Positions 45,233-55,991 of a DNA stretch of 64,000 nucleotides are shown piece after piece (position 1 is the first letter of the stretch; every line of letters begins with the position of its first letter). The translations under genes and the position numbers were made by a program. Origin of the DNA: Marsupella aquatica (taxonomy: Eukaryota > Marchantiophyta); assembly GCA_973895155.1 (NCBI GenBank), contig OZ316891.1, positions 12,338,001 through 12,402,000 on the forward strand. The letters are read 5' to 3'. The notes beneath the pieces are model-generated. The model was not told where the DNA came from and did not search any database. It worked only from the letters and a program-made list of their open reading frames with translations.

Positions 45233-48224
45233 AGCTTTTTCATATGAAAAAGGGAACTGAATGTTGTGTAAAATTAGCTCATGCTTTATGCTTGGTAAAT
45301 CATCCCCACTTGGGAATAATGGCTGTAACCCCCTCGGGCTCAGTGTCCTTGGGGATTACAGCCCATTACCCCCTCTTGGGGATGGGTTACCCTACACGTA
45401 GTCAAGGTGATTTATACGGGTTTTCCTTTAGGCCAGGGGGCAAATCTCACATGTCAGCTTATGTCACGGAGAAGAAGCTAAGAATATTTGGGATCTACTT
45501 TTCATAAATTAATTTTTATCTTTTCATCTTACTAGATTTAAGGATAAGCACCAGATTGTGGCAAATGAGGTGTTTGTAGCTCAGTGGGAACTGGCTAATA
45601 AAGAACAAAAGTTTGGCTGATTATTCTCTTGTTTTCATCTTATATTTCAAAAATAGTATACATTGGAAAGTCAGTGTTCACATCACCCATGAAGAACCAT
45701 GACACCTTTTACGCCTTCACTTGTTGACACGTACAATTCTCATTTCCAAACAGTTTCTAGCAACAAATTTCAACATTCAATGTCTCCCTTGATATCCAAG
45801 TGTATTGGATATTCTTGGGCTTGCTAGGGGCTGTCTGGGAAGATAATTTCCAATGAATTTAGTATCTCTAGTTTTCATGAGGAACTGAGAGAGCTATGAG
45901 TCTATAAAGATTACTCTATCAATCACTGTCCACCCTTTGCACTTTCCTAATGTATCTCCCTTGATGTCCAATGGAATCTTATTTTGTTTGGTTCCTAGAG
46001 ACAAATTGAAAAAGAGTAACTGCAAAAACTCCAGAGAGCGTGCTTAACTCACTAAAACTCTTACACTGTTCATTGTAATTGGTCTTATCTTGGAATTCGT
46101 GCTTGTCCCCAATTAATGTTAGTAACCCTTTAAGAGTTAAGCAGGTTTGAAGAGAAAATAACACTAGTCAGGGTGGGATTTTTTGTCCAAGACTACTTTG
46201 GGTTGGGACTTCTTGAACAAAAAGCACTTCACATTTGTCAAGTTCTACTCATGATTTGTGCTGCCATTATTTGGCAAGTAGTGTCGCCCTTGTGAGGTTC
46301 CGGTCCCTAGATGTCAAAGGTGAGGGAGCAATGTTTGTATGTGTGCATTGGAACACTCCAATGCTTGAATGAAATATGGGCCCTTTGATTGTTTCAAATG
46401 ATTTTGATTGGGGGCTAAGCTAGTAACTCTGCAAAGAGTGTTATGCGCAAACTGAATTTGTATTCCCCTTACTCTCCAAATAGTTATTTGCACAAACAGA
46501 ATAAGCAATACACTAATGTTACTTAATGCGTGACTGCATATATTATTAGTGCTTGTCCATAATTGACATTGGTTGTCATCTCTATTTACTTTCAAGGAAC
46601 GGGTGATCAGGCTAATGAAACTTCATTTGCAGATCCACAAGAAGTTGGGAAGTGACATACCTGAATCCCCTTCATGATTATTCTCTTTTGATGGGAGAAC
46701 AATGCACATTCCATATATAGCACGTGAATCCTGTAAATGATTATTGCATATAGGATTGAAAAGGAGAAGTACAGCACATCAAGAACTGTAATACAATGTT
46801 CTGCCTTTTATGCAATGGTACGTCTTTAGAATTTGCAGGGCCCCAAAAGTAAAGAATCTGACCAGAGAGAATGAATCAACCAAAAAAATTACATTTAATG
46901 TGAAGGAAAGAGTGACAAGTTTTCCAAGCAATAAATAAAGGAGAAGTGTCAAAAAATACAATGCTCATCCAGGAACATATCTCAGTTTTTGGTTGTGATG
47001 TGTCAACATTGAGTGGGATAAATACAAGAGTACACCATATAGGAAGAAAATATTTTAAACTGAATACCCTTTGTTGGTTTTCTCTTTGTAATTTTCAGGG
47101 CATTGTTCGCCATTTATCAGTAAGGTGAACCTCGAGCATAAGACATGTGAATGCCCCTCAAAGCGCGAATTAAAGGGTGAATAATATTGCGACTGTTCAT
47201 ACAAATGTCTCGTTAGAAAACTCCATAACGCTTAGCGTCGATATCGCTCGAAGGTCGGGGAGAAAGAGAAGGCTAGAGGAAATTAGCGACATCATCCGAC
47301 ATTTCAATATTCATTGCCATGAATTCGACTCATCTTATGTCCGCATAAATGGTGTCGATGACATTCGTGCTTGATTGCAATTTTCACGGCCAACAACAAA
47401 GTGTAATTCTGTGCCTATTTCGAAGTTTCATGCTCCTTTAGATCTGGAAATTCCGTGCGGATTCTGATTATGGCATACCTTCCGTTCATAATAAGGGTTC
47501 TTCTTTCTTCGTGAAACGGTGTCTGCCAACGGGAAATTGTGAAGATTGGATGATTTGAACGGAAAAATCGTGGAGATTGGATGATTTGGAAGTGGCTGAT
47601 GCACAGGCAGGGCACATCGCCTAAAACCTTGGCTGGCAGGCGCACTATGGAATCTGCTCACTATCCCGGCGAGGCTGCATTATATTGTCATGGAATCGAA
47701 TAATTGTTATTTCTGTTCATTCCATTCCTTCGATTACAAAATATATATGAGTGACAAAGGCATGAAAATTGTGCTTACTCGGGAGAAGCAACATCAATGA
47801 ACTCTCGGAGAGTCTCGGACAGAGATTGAACATTTGTCCCTTTGTAACGAAAATCCAGTGCCTATGCTTTGTATACTAGAAACAGAGCAAAATCGTGTGT
47901 AGCGTATGCCGTGGTGTATTTTGCCTGCTCTCTTGTACACTTCGTTTTATAGGGTTCACCGATTATTTGATCGGGCTATGATATCCAGTATCTGGAGAGG
48001 CTTTGGACCTCGACGTGAACACATGAAGGGCATGGCAACCCTAGTACACCTTTAACACCGTATGACCATTTCATCGCTGACAGGCTCTGTCAGTATCATG
48101 CTGGATCGCTCGATCCATGGGCATTTTGTTGAAGCAAGTTTACTCCATGTCTACGAAAACACTCTGAGTAGTTGTTTGAATCTCCAGAAACACCGAGACA
48201 TATGGTTCTAGGGCGACCACGTCG
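45233..48224. other. intergenic, no supported gene
   Basis: A plus-strand frame at 47177-47374 (65 codons) encodes a charged peptide with no recognised family. The stretch from about 47.4 to 48.2 kb is the 5' flank of the plus-strand DUF674 gene. In it, gattggatgattTgga-type words are repeated at about 47544 and 47575. Confidence 0.4.
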
Positions 48225-50868
48225 ATGGACTTGTTTTCTGGATCCTTCGCCTGCTTTAAGCCAGTCGGTAAGCTTGCCTCTGCAGACGAACCTGAAAACG
48301 ACCACAACTCGAAGGAGAAAATAAAAATATGGGTGTTAAGATGCAGTCAAACAGGTCGTGTACACTACTTGGAGGCTTACAAGGATTTTGTGGATGTCTT
48401 ATTGGGGTTCTTGATGTTGAGAACGGGAGCGCTAATCAGACTGAATCGTGATGTCTCGCCAGCGATGAAACAGAAGACCAGCGGTGGCATCCATGGTGTG
48501 TATGAGAGTTTTAAGAGACTTGACGATTCCGCGGTTCTTGTCGATAAAGAAATATTGTTGGATCCATTTGAGAGGCTTAAAGTATCAGAAGAATTGCAGA
48601 CGCTTGATGATGGTGATTTTGAATGCTGCAATGCCGATTGCTTCAAATACTTGTCTGGGTCTCGTCAAATATGTAGGAGTTGTACCATTTCAACTCACTT
48701 CAGCTGCGTCTCCTGTGGAGGCTACTTTCGAGAAAATGCCCACACTTCCTTGTGCTATACACCTTGGAGACCCTGGAGGAACCACATGACAGCCGCGCCT
48801 ATTCTCACACGATACACAGTAATCCAAAGCTGCCCTCCAACGGACAACAAACAAAAGAAGGAAGGTTATGTGAAGAAGGACATGCCATTCATTGTAACCA
48901 ACGAACTGATTATTACGCCGTTGTCCACATCCACCTTATCAGAGGTACTCAAAAGCTGTGGAGCTAGTAGCTGTGAGGATTTGGAATGCAACGAGCTATC
49001 AATTGGAACACCAGAGGTAATGGCTTTCCATCTGAAATTTGGTTTAGAGCTTCGCAGCCTAGGGTCTATACCTAGCACAAATGCTACGTCCGAAAAAGAA
49101 TCCATAGATTCAATCAAAGAAGGTGTTTAGAGCTATGTTAAAAAAAGAAGCCACTGATGTCCTCCTACAGGTACTTGTGATGCTTGGTGCAGCCTTGACC
49201 TCCCCTACACCACTGACAGATATCTTTGGGAAGATGTGTAACGAGAGAACTAGGGTCTCTTCTTCTGTCTCAGGTGCTTCATTCTCTGAATTTCCTCCCT
49301 GCGAGAAGGGATCAAAGTTTTGTGATCAGGATGGTTCGTCTATCGAGCGATCGAGGTCCATAACTTCTTCTAACGTTCCTCCCTGTGAGAAGAAGATGCC
49401 AAAGTCTCATAATCATGATGATTTATCGCGAAAGAGACTGACCCCGTCAACCCCTTGTTGTAAATCGAAACCCTATCAGACGATGTCAAAGTTTGAAGAT
49501 CATGACGATTCATCGATCAGGAGCCGGACGACCAAGACTTCTTCTGCATTGCCTTCCTGTGAGAAGACATCAAGGTCTCGTCATCGTAATGATTCATCGA
49601 TTAAGAGAGAGACGTCCCTCGTTAAGCATGCCATGATGAGTGAAAGGATTTCCCCTGACGAGTCTCCACGCCACTCCCCTACACAGTCGGCACTTCCGCA
49701 AAGAGTTGTGGATACGCCAGCTGGGTGTAAACCTTGTCGATCATCATTAGGGAGGGAGAGCCCACAGAAGCAGATACCCAGAAAAATATCATTTCAACAG
49801 CAGCCCGCTGCTTACGAGTCACCAGAACCCCAACCTGATTGTCTCGGTTCGGTCTCGGTCTGCCCATCAACTGGAGCTATACCGGGCGAATCTTCCTTCA
49901 TTGAACTCTCAAATTTTGAAGAAACGCCGCAGCAATCGCTCTTCCGTGAGCAGCATCTAGTTAGGAGGTCTGTCTGTACACCAAGCTCTTCACGGAGCTC
50001 TACACCTGGCTCACGGTCAATGGAACAAATGGCATCTCCGATTCGAAGGTCAAATTCAATCTGCCCAATCGATGATTGTGCTCAAGCTTCTCCACAGAGC
50101 TCACCACTTCGGCCCACGTCTATGTCAATCATGAATCCTCTGTTTCAACAGGTGACCAACCACCTCAGGAGCTAGTTCATATAGGATTCTTGCAAGCTAA
50201 ATTTTGGAACTTGAATATATTTGATTGACTAGTTTGCAGCCTCATTTCTGCTGGCCAAAGCTGACGACTTTTGCAGGATTTCTCCAAGGGTGTCAGTGGT
50301 TCTTCTTGGTATTGAAATTTAATTCCATGTTATCTCATTTCTGTTGGACTTGGAGAGGTCACGGGCACCTGCAAAAGAGTGAAAAGTTTACATCATGGTC
50401 GTTCACTGACTTCCCAAGAGAGATTTTGCACGAAGTGGTTTGGATGGTCCACAGCTGAAGGCACTAATACTTTTCTGGTCTTCAAACTTTTCCTGACAGG
50501 TGTCTTCAACACATCATATTTCTTCTGCAATATCATCTCAACCTCCAACTTCACCTCCAATGCCAGCTCCTTCGACCACTGAACATCAATCGTTACCTTG
50601 TATTGCACGACAATCTCAGGGTGAAAACAGTTTACAACACAGACCTAGTATTGTGCATAGGTCATTATCACCAGTTATACGTCAACCTGGAGTCACAAAT
50701 TATGTACGACCTGCAGTCAATTTTCGTCAGAAATCCGCTGGCACAGGGATTGCGTCTTTCGCATCAGTTGCGGCGGCCTTCGAACAAGGCCCAGAATGCT
50801 GTTACTCAGACTCGGAAGCTGGAAGTGATTCGTGTAGTTCTGGATATTCAGATGATATCCAACTTTGA
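48225..50868 (+). CDS. DUF674 family protein with long disordered C-terminal tail
   Basis: Three exons, 48225-49016, 49171-50151 and 50500-50868. Introns of 154 and 348 bp are GT-AG in phase 0, giving 713 aa. Residues about 30-290 are the plant DUF674 domain: the opening IKIWVLRCSQTGRVHYLEA, then KDFVDVLLGFL, the Cys-rich centre, FIVTNELIITPLSTSTLSEVL, and IGTPE joined across intron 1 to VLVMLGAALTSPTPLTDIF. That join recreates the family's typical end, which supports removal of intron 1; retaining it would stop the frame after 37 codons. The remaining 420 residues are Ser/Pro/Arg-rich and low in hydrophobics, with degenerate repeats built on PxCEK and HDDSSI-like phrases. The function of DUF674 is unknown. 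Most family members I know of end soon after the domain or carry a second copy, so this tail is unusual. Confidence 0.85.
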
Positions 50869-52288
50869 ACTGATAAAATCCTCAAGTTCGACCATTTGAC
50901 GCTGAAATGCCTGCTGCGTTGGTGAGGCTGAGCCCCTGCGCCCTCATCACTCGACATTGTACACTACGTTACACAATTCAATGGAGATATAAATTTTTCT
51001 GCAACAGACAGGACGTATATCAAAGGGGGGCAGGACATACTGTAGTGGGGACCCTTGATCTGAAAAAAATACAAGACGCATCAGTAAAGCCTGAGATATT
51101 GAGATGCTCACATCCCTGAGCTACATCCTGAGCATGAGTGGAATCGCTCTTTAGTGGAGGAGAGAAGAAACGATGGCAGCATGCAATGGCCAGACAATCT
51201 CAGAGGGCTAACATCTTTGGACCCAGGCAACTGTTCATGTGGGTTCATATTGGGTTCCGTGGAAAGGAAGCATATAGTAGCAGCATGCCATGGCCAAGCA
51301 GTCCTCGTCGAGTTGACGTTCTAGTACAGTTAGTTATGATTATCCACCAGGCTAGATTAGCAAGTCAGCAAGTTTGAGAAATTTCGGAAGCTCAAACTTT
51401 AATCTGTACATACGGGTTTCAGGGTGGAATTTTTTCCTGGAATGACAGCTTGACTACGGAAGTCAAAAGTAATTACGTGGTCGAGCTAAACCTGGAAGGC
51501 TTATCATCCGACTGACATCGTGTTACAAAGCATAACAGACAATGATATCAGTTGTTATAATAGAAGGTCATATGGCCTCATCAACACCACAATATATGTT
51601 CAAAGTTGAACTCTACCGGATACATAGGGAATCCAAAACTGGAAGGAGGCTGATGCTTCTAGACAGGGCTGTGTTTGAATCCCTTATTAAGATTCTCAAT
51701 CTCGCGTAGCTGCCCGACATTTGGTCGGAAACTAAGGGAAAAGAACATTCAAAAGCTATCTTTGGCAGAGCAGGAAGCTGCAAGTGAGCAACTGATCTAC
51801 AGTAAAAAGCTAGATGTGAATGCTGAAAACAGACCATTCCGAAAAACTGAACGTGGGTCAATTGGTCCAAGTGCATCAAAATGAAACAGCATCCAGAAAT
51901 GTACATTACCTTTCATCAATACGTGATGCGTTAATCAAAACCCCAAACCAGACATCAAACCGGATTTTCCATATGCCACAAACACCATTGCCGTAAATAT
52001 CCTCCCGAAAAGTTACACCGAATTTCACTCTGTTTGCGAGAAAGCACTCTGTCTAGCATGAACTACCATTCTAGCAGCACGCGAAATACAGTCGAGGTGT
52101 TTGTTGTTATGTAATGCACGAAGTGAGCCCTATTTTAAAAGGACAGCCTGAAACTCACAGTACTGGAATGAGTTTTTGAAAGCCAAAAAAACATAACAAT
52201 TGTAAAGAAAAGTGATGCTAGTCGTGCTTGCTATGTAAAACTTCTTTATCAACCCGTATGGAGATAACTTAGAAGATGTAGTTCAGAG
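50869..52288. other. intergenic, no gene seen
   Basis: The first part is the probable 3' flank of the DUF674 gene. Short opposing frames at 51613-51906 do not match anything I recognise. agcatgcaatggccaag/agcatgccatggccaag recurs at 51178 and 51282. Confidence 0.4.
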
Positions 52289-52843
52289 TTACTTCCCCCA
52301 GGTTCTCGCTACTTCAAGCTCTATCAATTCATTTGCAGACGCTCTCCTCAGGTGTAAATACCCTCCCGGATAAGTGAGAGGTACTAGATTTCTGCTCAAC
52401 TCTCTACCGATCTCCTTGGTAACCCCTCTGCCCAATCTTATGTCCGAATTTCGGATGTACCAATTGGGATTCATAGAAAACTTTTCCTCATCGCCCACCT
52501 GCTCAACATCAATAATCCTGCTCCCTTCTATCAGCTCAGTCCAAACCAAAATACTTCCAAAACAAAACATCGATACACTTCGGATGTAGTAGCCCTGGCT
52601 CTAGCTCCACAATTTCCTTCCTAATTCTTCTTTCACCCTCCGTGAATTCAATCATGCAGACAGCCCTTGGACCCTTACATATTCGAATGCACACGATGTG
52701 AATGTAGTTTGCCGGGGAAAGAATTGCTAGTTGGATCCGTTCGTCAATACCCCAAGTTCTAGTTTCCAGCACGTTGTAGCACAATGGAGGCGTGACATCG
52801 TAAGGTTTAGGAGACTTTAAGCATCTGTCTCAAACCACTTTCC
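52289..52843 (-). pseudogene. frameshifted remnant of an unrecognised gene
   Basis: Two minus-strand frames overlap by about 35 bp and look like halves of one protein. The first runs from an upstream stop near 52840 to 52536 and encodes a stretch of ordinary globular composition ending near LLHPKCIDVLFW. The second, 52570-52289, continues with WTELIEGSRIIDVEQ and ends RTWGK. The composition (regular alternation of hydrophobic and charged residues, no low complexity) suits a former coding sequence with one frameshift near 52550. It starts only about 15-70 bp downstream of the dioxygenase stop and has no N-terminal domain. I do not recognise the family; an F-box-associated domain is one guess. 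Confidence 0.35.
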
Positions 52844-52856
52844 ACAAAACTTCGAA

Positions 52857-53882
52857 TCAAGCACCGACTTCCACAGCAGCACTATTCACACTTAAAGCTT
52901 TCATCTTTTCCTGCTTCGCCCTCAAAGCTGCGAAATTCCTATTCATCGCGCTCCGAGTGAACTCCTCTCCAGTCACCATGGGATATTTCTTCATCGGCCC
53001 CTGGATCTTGCAATCCGTGCAGGGCTGGTTGAAAAAAGCAATGCTGTACCTGGGCCCGAAATAATCCACAGCGGGATCACTCGGTGTCTTGACTCGGTGG
53101 AAGGTCGATTTGAAACGATCGTCAGACCAGCTCATGAGGAGGTCCCCAATGTTGCAGACTATTTCTCCTGCTGCAGGCTCAACCCTCGTCCACGTATCGC
53201 CCACACCGAAGCCGGTGACGACCTCTCGGCCGGGGCAGAACTCAAGGCCGCTCTGCCCATCTTTCTGGAAGAGAAGGGTGATGAAATCCCAGTCTGTGTG
53301 AGCGCCGGCGCGGTAGTAGCCCTCGGGGACCGGGGCCGATGGGTCCACTTCGAAGTAATGAAGGAAACGGAGGACGGTCTGGGCGTTGGGCCGTGACACG
53401 TCGTGAGCTTTGACGAAGTAGTCGTCTGGGAATCCTAAGCCTCGGGCGAAGCAGACCATGAGCTTCTCGGACACTTCTTGAGCCTGCTTCATGAAGGCGA
53501 GGGATGTCTCTTTGAAGCCTGGCAGCTGGGAGCCGGGCACCCACAGGCCGTCCATGTTGGAGCCGAATTGCATCTGATATGACTCTTTCTGGTCAGCAAC
53601 GCCGGTCGAAGGGCGGATTTGTGATTGCTTCTCCCAGCCAGCGTTCTTTGATGCGTTGAATTGGAGAGTGGCTTTGGTGGAGTCGGGAAGAGAGAAGAAG
53701 GACTCGGAGGTGGCGAACATGTTATCAATACTCGAGATGGGAATTCCGTGGTCCGTGAGGCAGAAGAAGCCATCGATCTCCGCAGCGTGGATGAGTTGGG
53801 TGGTTATCTCCTCAATGCGGTTGGAGAAGTCATGGAGGGATATTTTGGGGATGCTTCGCTCGACGTACTTTGTGGGAGCCAT
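52857..53882 (-). CDS. 2-oxoglutarate/Fe(II)-dependent dioxygenase
   Basis: Intronless frame of 341 aa, the normal length for plant 2OG oxygenases of the isopenicillin-N-synthase fold. The N-terminal DIOX_N part (about residues 10-110) contains DGFFCLTDHGI. The catalytic jelly roll contains the iron triad His195-x-Asp197 (AHTDWD) and His262 (STFHRV), and the 2-oxoglutarate-binding pair Arg278-x-Ser280 (RYSIAF). All catalytic residues are present, so the enzyme is probably active. Relatives include gibberellin oxidases, ACC oxidase and many specialised-metabolism enzymes; the sequence alone does not give the substrate. The start Met at 53882 directly precedes a family-typical N-terminus and fits. 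The coding part is richer in G and C than the surrounding DNA. No operon-like link to the neighbours is seen. Confidence 0.93.
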   Translation of the reverse strand: MAPTKYVERSIPKISLHDFSNRIEEITTQLIHAAEIDGFFCLTDHGIPISSIDNMFATSESFFSLPDSTKATLQFNASKNAGWEKQSQIRPSTGVADQKESYQMQFGSNMDGLWVPGSQLPGFKETSLAFMKQAQEVSEKLMVCFARGLGFPDDYFVKAHDVSRPNAQTVLRFLHYFEVDPSAPVPEGYYRAGAHTDWDFITLLFQKDGQSGLEFCPGREVVTGFGVGDTWTRVEPAAGEIVCNIGDLLMSWSDDRFKSTFHRVKTPSDPAVDYFGPRYSIAFFNQPCTDCKIQGPMKKYPMVTGEEFTRSAMNRNFAALRAKQEKMKALSVNSAAVEVGA

Positions 53883-54755
53883 AAGTATGGTCCCTCAGAC
53901 GAAGGTACACAGAACTGTTCAAACCGAGAAACAACAGTAATTGTGTTGATCAGATCAGTGAATGATCCACAAAATGCCTGACGAGCAAACTTACTCGTCC
54001 GAACTCACGGCATATGTGTGGATTTCACTTCACTCCAATTCAATTAGAGACAATCACTCACTTGAACTCAACTCAACTCAATTCAAATCAGCTCACAATT
54101 CAAATCAGCTCACTTCAATTGGAGAACACCCTTACTCAATCATGAAGCATTTGGAAACAAATGGGTGTTGAAATGTTACTCAATCATGAAGCATTTGGAA
54201 ACAAATGGGTGTTGAAATGAGCTACAGTAGGGGGAAAGAAAAACCTGACTTAGGAAGATTTGAAAGCTTCGCCGTCTCGATTGCGTTGAGTTATCCGCTA
54301 CCTACAGACGACCAGTCGAAAGTATTGCGGGTGACAGCTTTGCAATTTTTCATGTAACTTACTCTTGCTGCTTAGCTCACCAATCAGTTCAATATTGCCC
54401 TTCAGCTCAGTTCCACACGAGCCCTCGAAGCAGCCATTCTCTCTAGACTTTCAGCGTCACTCTCTTCTCCTGCGATCAACACTCCGCATCTCATCCTGAA
54501 TGGCTCTTGCATGACCCAAAGAACACATAATTACAGATGGCCTTGCGTCATGTAATCTCTGGACCCAAAAGTCTGCCCCTCTTAGGCTGGAGGAGAAATT
54601 GATCAAAGCCAGACCATCCCACATGGCTTTCTCAAACCAGTGAACATAATTTATTGTCGTCCCACCTCAGAACAGAAAATCAGTGCAATGGCATTGTACT
54701 TTTCGTTAGAGAGCGGAGAGACTTACCTCTATGGAAGATTCCAAACTTTTCAGTT
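53883..54755. other. 5' flank of the dioxygenase gene, no other gene seen
   Basis: A small direct repeat (tactcaatcatgaagcatttg) occurs at about 54133 and 54178, and caattcaaatcagctcac recurs at about 54078 and 54096. The promoter of the minus-strand dioxygenase must lie in the first few hundred bases, but no clear motif stands out. Confidence 0.4.
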
Positions 54756-54756
54756 T

Positions 54757-55460
54757 GTTGCTTAGGAGCTCAGTAGGGCTATAGGTTGACAAACCTCAAG
54801 TGAAGCTTCCAGACTTTTTTTAATACTTAGCCTTATCGGGAGCCTTATCCCCCAAATTACCTGTAATTATCAACTTGTCCCCAAATTAAACTATTTTAAT
54901 TCCTAAGTTGACTCCCTTTTTGAATATTGGAACTCTAATTCCTTTACTTAACCCGAAGTCCTTCAGCATTGGTCGCAAGCCACATGGCAAGGTGCTATTT
55001 TCCATGCAGAACCCTGATTCTACCCTAACCTGGGCTGACTCATTCCCATTTCTACAATTTAGTGAGTACTGGGCTGGTTCACTTGTGTTGCACTAAGGCA
55101 GCCGCAACCCCAGATTCCTCCCCACCCCGACCTACCCGCAAAAGGCGGGCCTGACAACAGGGCCACCCGTTTCTTCCCATTGCCGGCCTGGTACTCCCAA
55201 AATTGTTATAAAAGGAGTGCGTCGGCCCGGGTTAGGGTAGAACCTGCCCGGGTTTGGTGTGGCGGCCAACGCTGCGGAACGGCCTCAAGTATAAGCGTAA
55301 GAGTAACTTGTGTTAATTTTGAAAAGGGGGGTCGACTTAGGTATTAAAATAGTGTGGGGGACAGGTTAATAAATATGGTCAGGTTGGGGGATAGGATTGT
55401 GACAAGCTGTTTCCAGCTCATTGCTTAGGAGCTCAATAGTGAGTCTTAAAGGTGACAATT
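54757..55460. repeat. foldback repeat flanked by direct repeats
   Basis: The segment at about 54847-54927 (ttatcccccaaattacctg, then ctattttaattcctaagttg) is matched in reverse complement at about 55310-55400 (tcgacttaggtattaaaata, then ggttgggggatagg). Outside the arms, the phrase ttgcttaggagctca and the following 25 bp occur at about 54760 and again at about 55422 in the same orientation. The layout is that of an inserted inverted-repeat element within, or carrying, a duplicated flank. No transposase is encoded. Confidence 0.6.
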
Positions 55461-55655
55461 GATGGACCTTAACTCCCTAGTTATGGGTAAAGGACACACA
55501 AAGTTAGGGTTCACAAAATTCCCCGCAAAATTCATAGTCCATAAGCTTTTGCGGTAAGGATCGGTCTTTTGCCATTACTATTAGTCACTCTAGAGGCTGG
55601 TGATTGAAAACGATGACCATTATTTATTTTATGGCTGAATGCCATCGATCATCTG

Positions 55656-55991
55656 TGTTAGATATTGCTGTAGTCTTGTGACTCATGAGCTAACCACAGT
55701 TAGTCTAACTCGGGTTAGGACTTAGCTAATGTTAGCGGTTGTGTATATAGCCAGGGCTGAAGCCAGACCCTGGTGGAACTTAGGCTCATTGTTACGGAGC
55801 TAGTTGAGATATAGGGAGAGCTTGTGCTGCGGATGCTTGGTATGGCCGGTCGACCTAGAGTGCAGTAAAGTTCTTGTGTGTTCCCGTGGACGTAGCCTCA
55901 TGTGGAGGTGAACCACGTATCTCTCTGTGTCGACTCTTGTGCGTTGGATGGTTCATGGGCTTGCCGTTGCAAATGTCGTCTATGCTCAACA
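55656..55991 (+). mobile_element. solo LTR (336 bp) of an LTR retrotransposon
   Basis: The element begins tgttagatat and ends gctcaaca, the TG...CA ends of LTRs with short inverted ends. It is flanked by atctg on the left (55651-55655) and atcta on the right (55992-55996), a 5-bp target duplication with one mismatch. A TATA-like gtatatag lies at about 55743, and the later part (gtggacgtagcc, then gaaccacgtatctctctgtg) resembles the transcribed part of plant copia LTRs. No internal coding region adjoins it, so it is best read as the product of LTR-LTR recombination. Confidence 0.75.

Noticed and set aside
47177-47374. 65-codon plus-strand frame with charged residues
   Set aside because: No family and no splice partners found; kept only as a note in the intergenic entry.
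49123-49170. Upstream extension of the second DUF674 frame as a separate gene start
   Set aside because: It begins with GTG, and joining 49016 to 49171 restores the DUF674 motif exactly; the extension lies in the intron.
22796-53882. Biosynthetic gene cluster linking the acyltransferase and the dioxygenase
   Set aside because: The two genes are about 26 kb apart, separated by housekeeping-type genes and repeats, with no shared pathway evidence.
53097-53981. Plus-strand frames of 94-106 codons
   Set aside because: They are opposite the dioxygenase coding region and have no domain.
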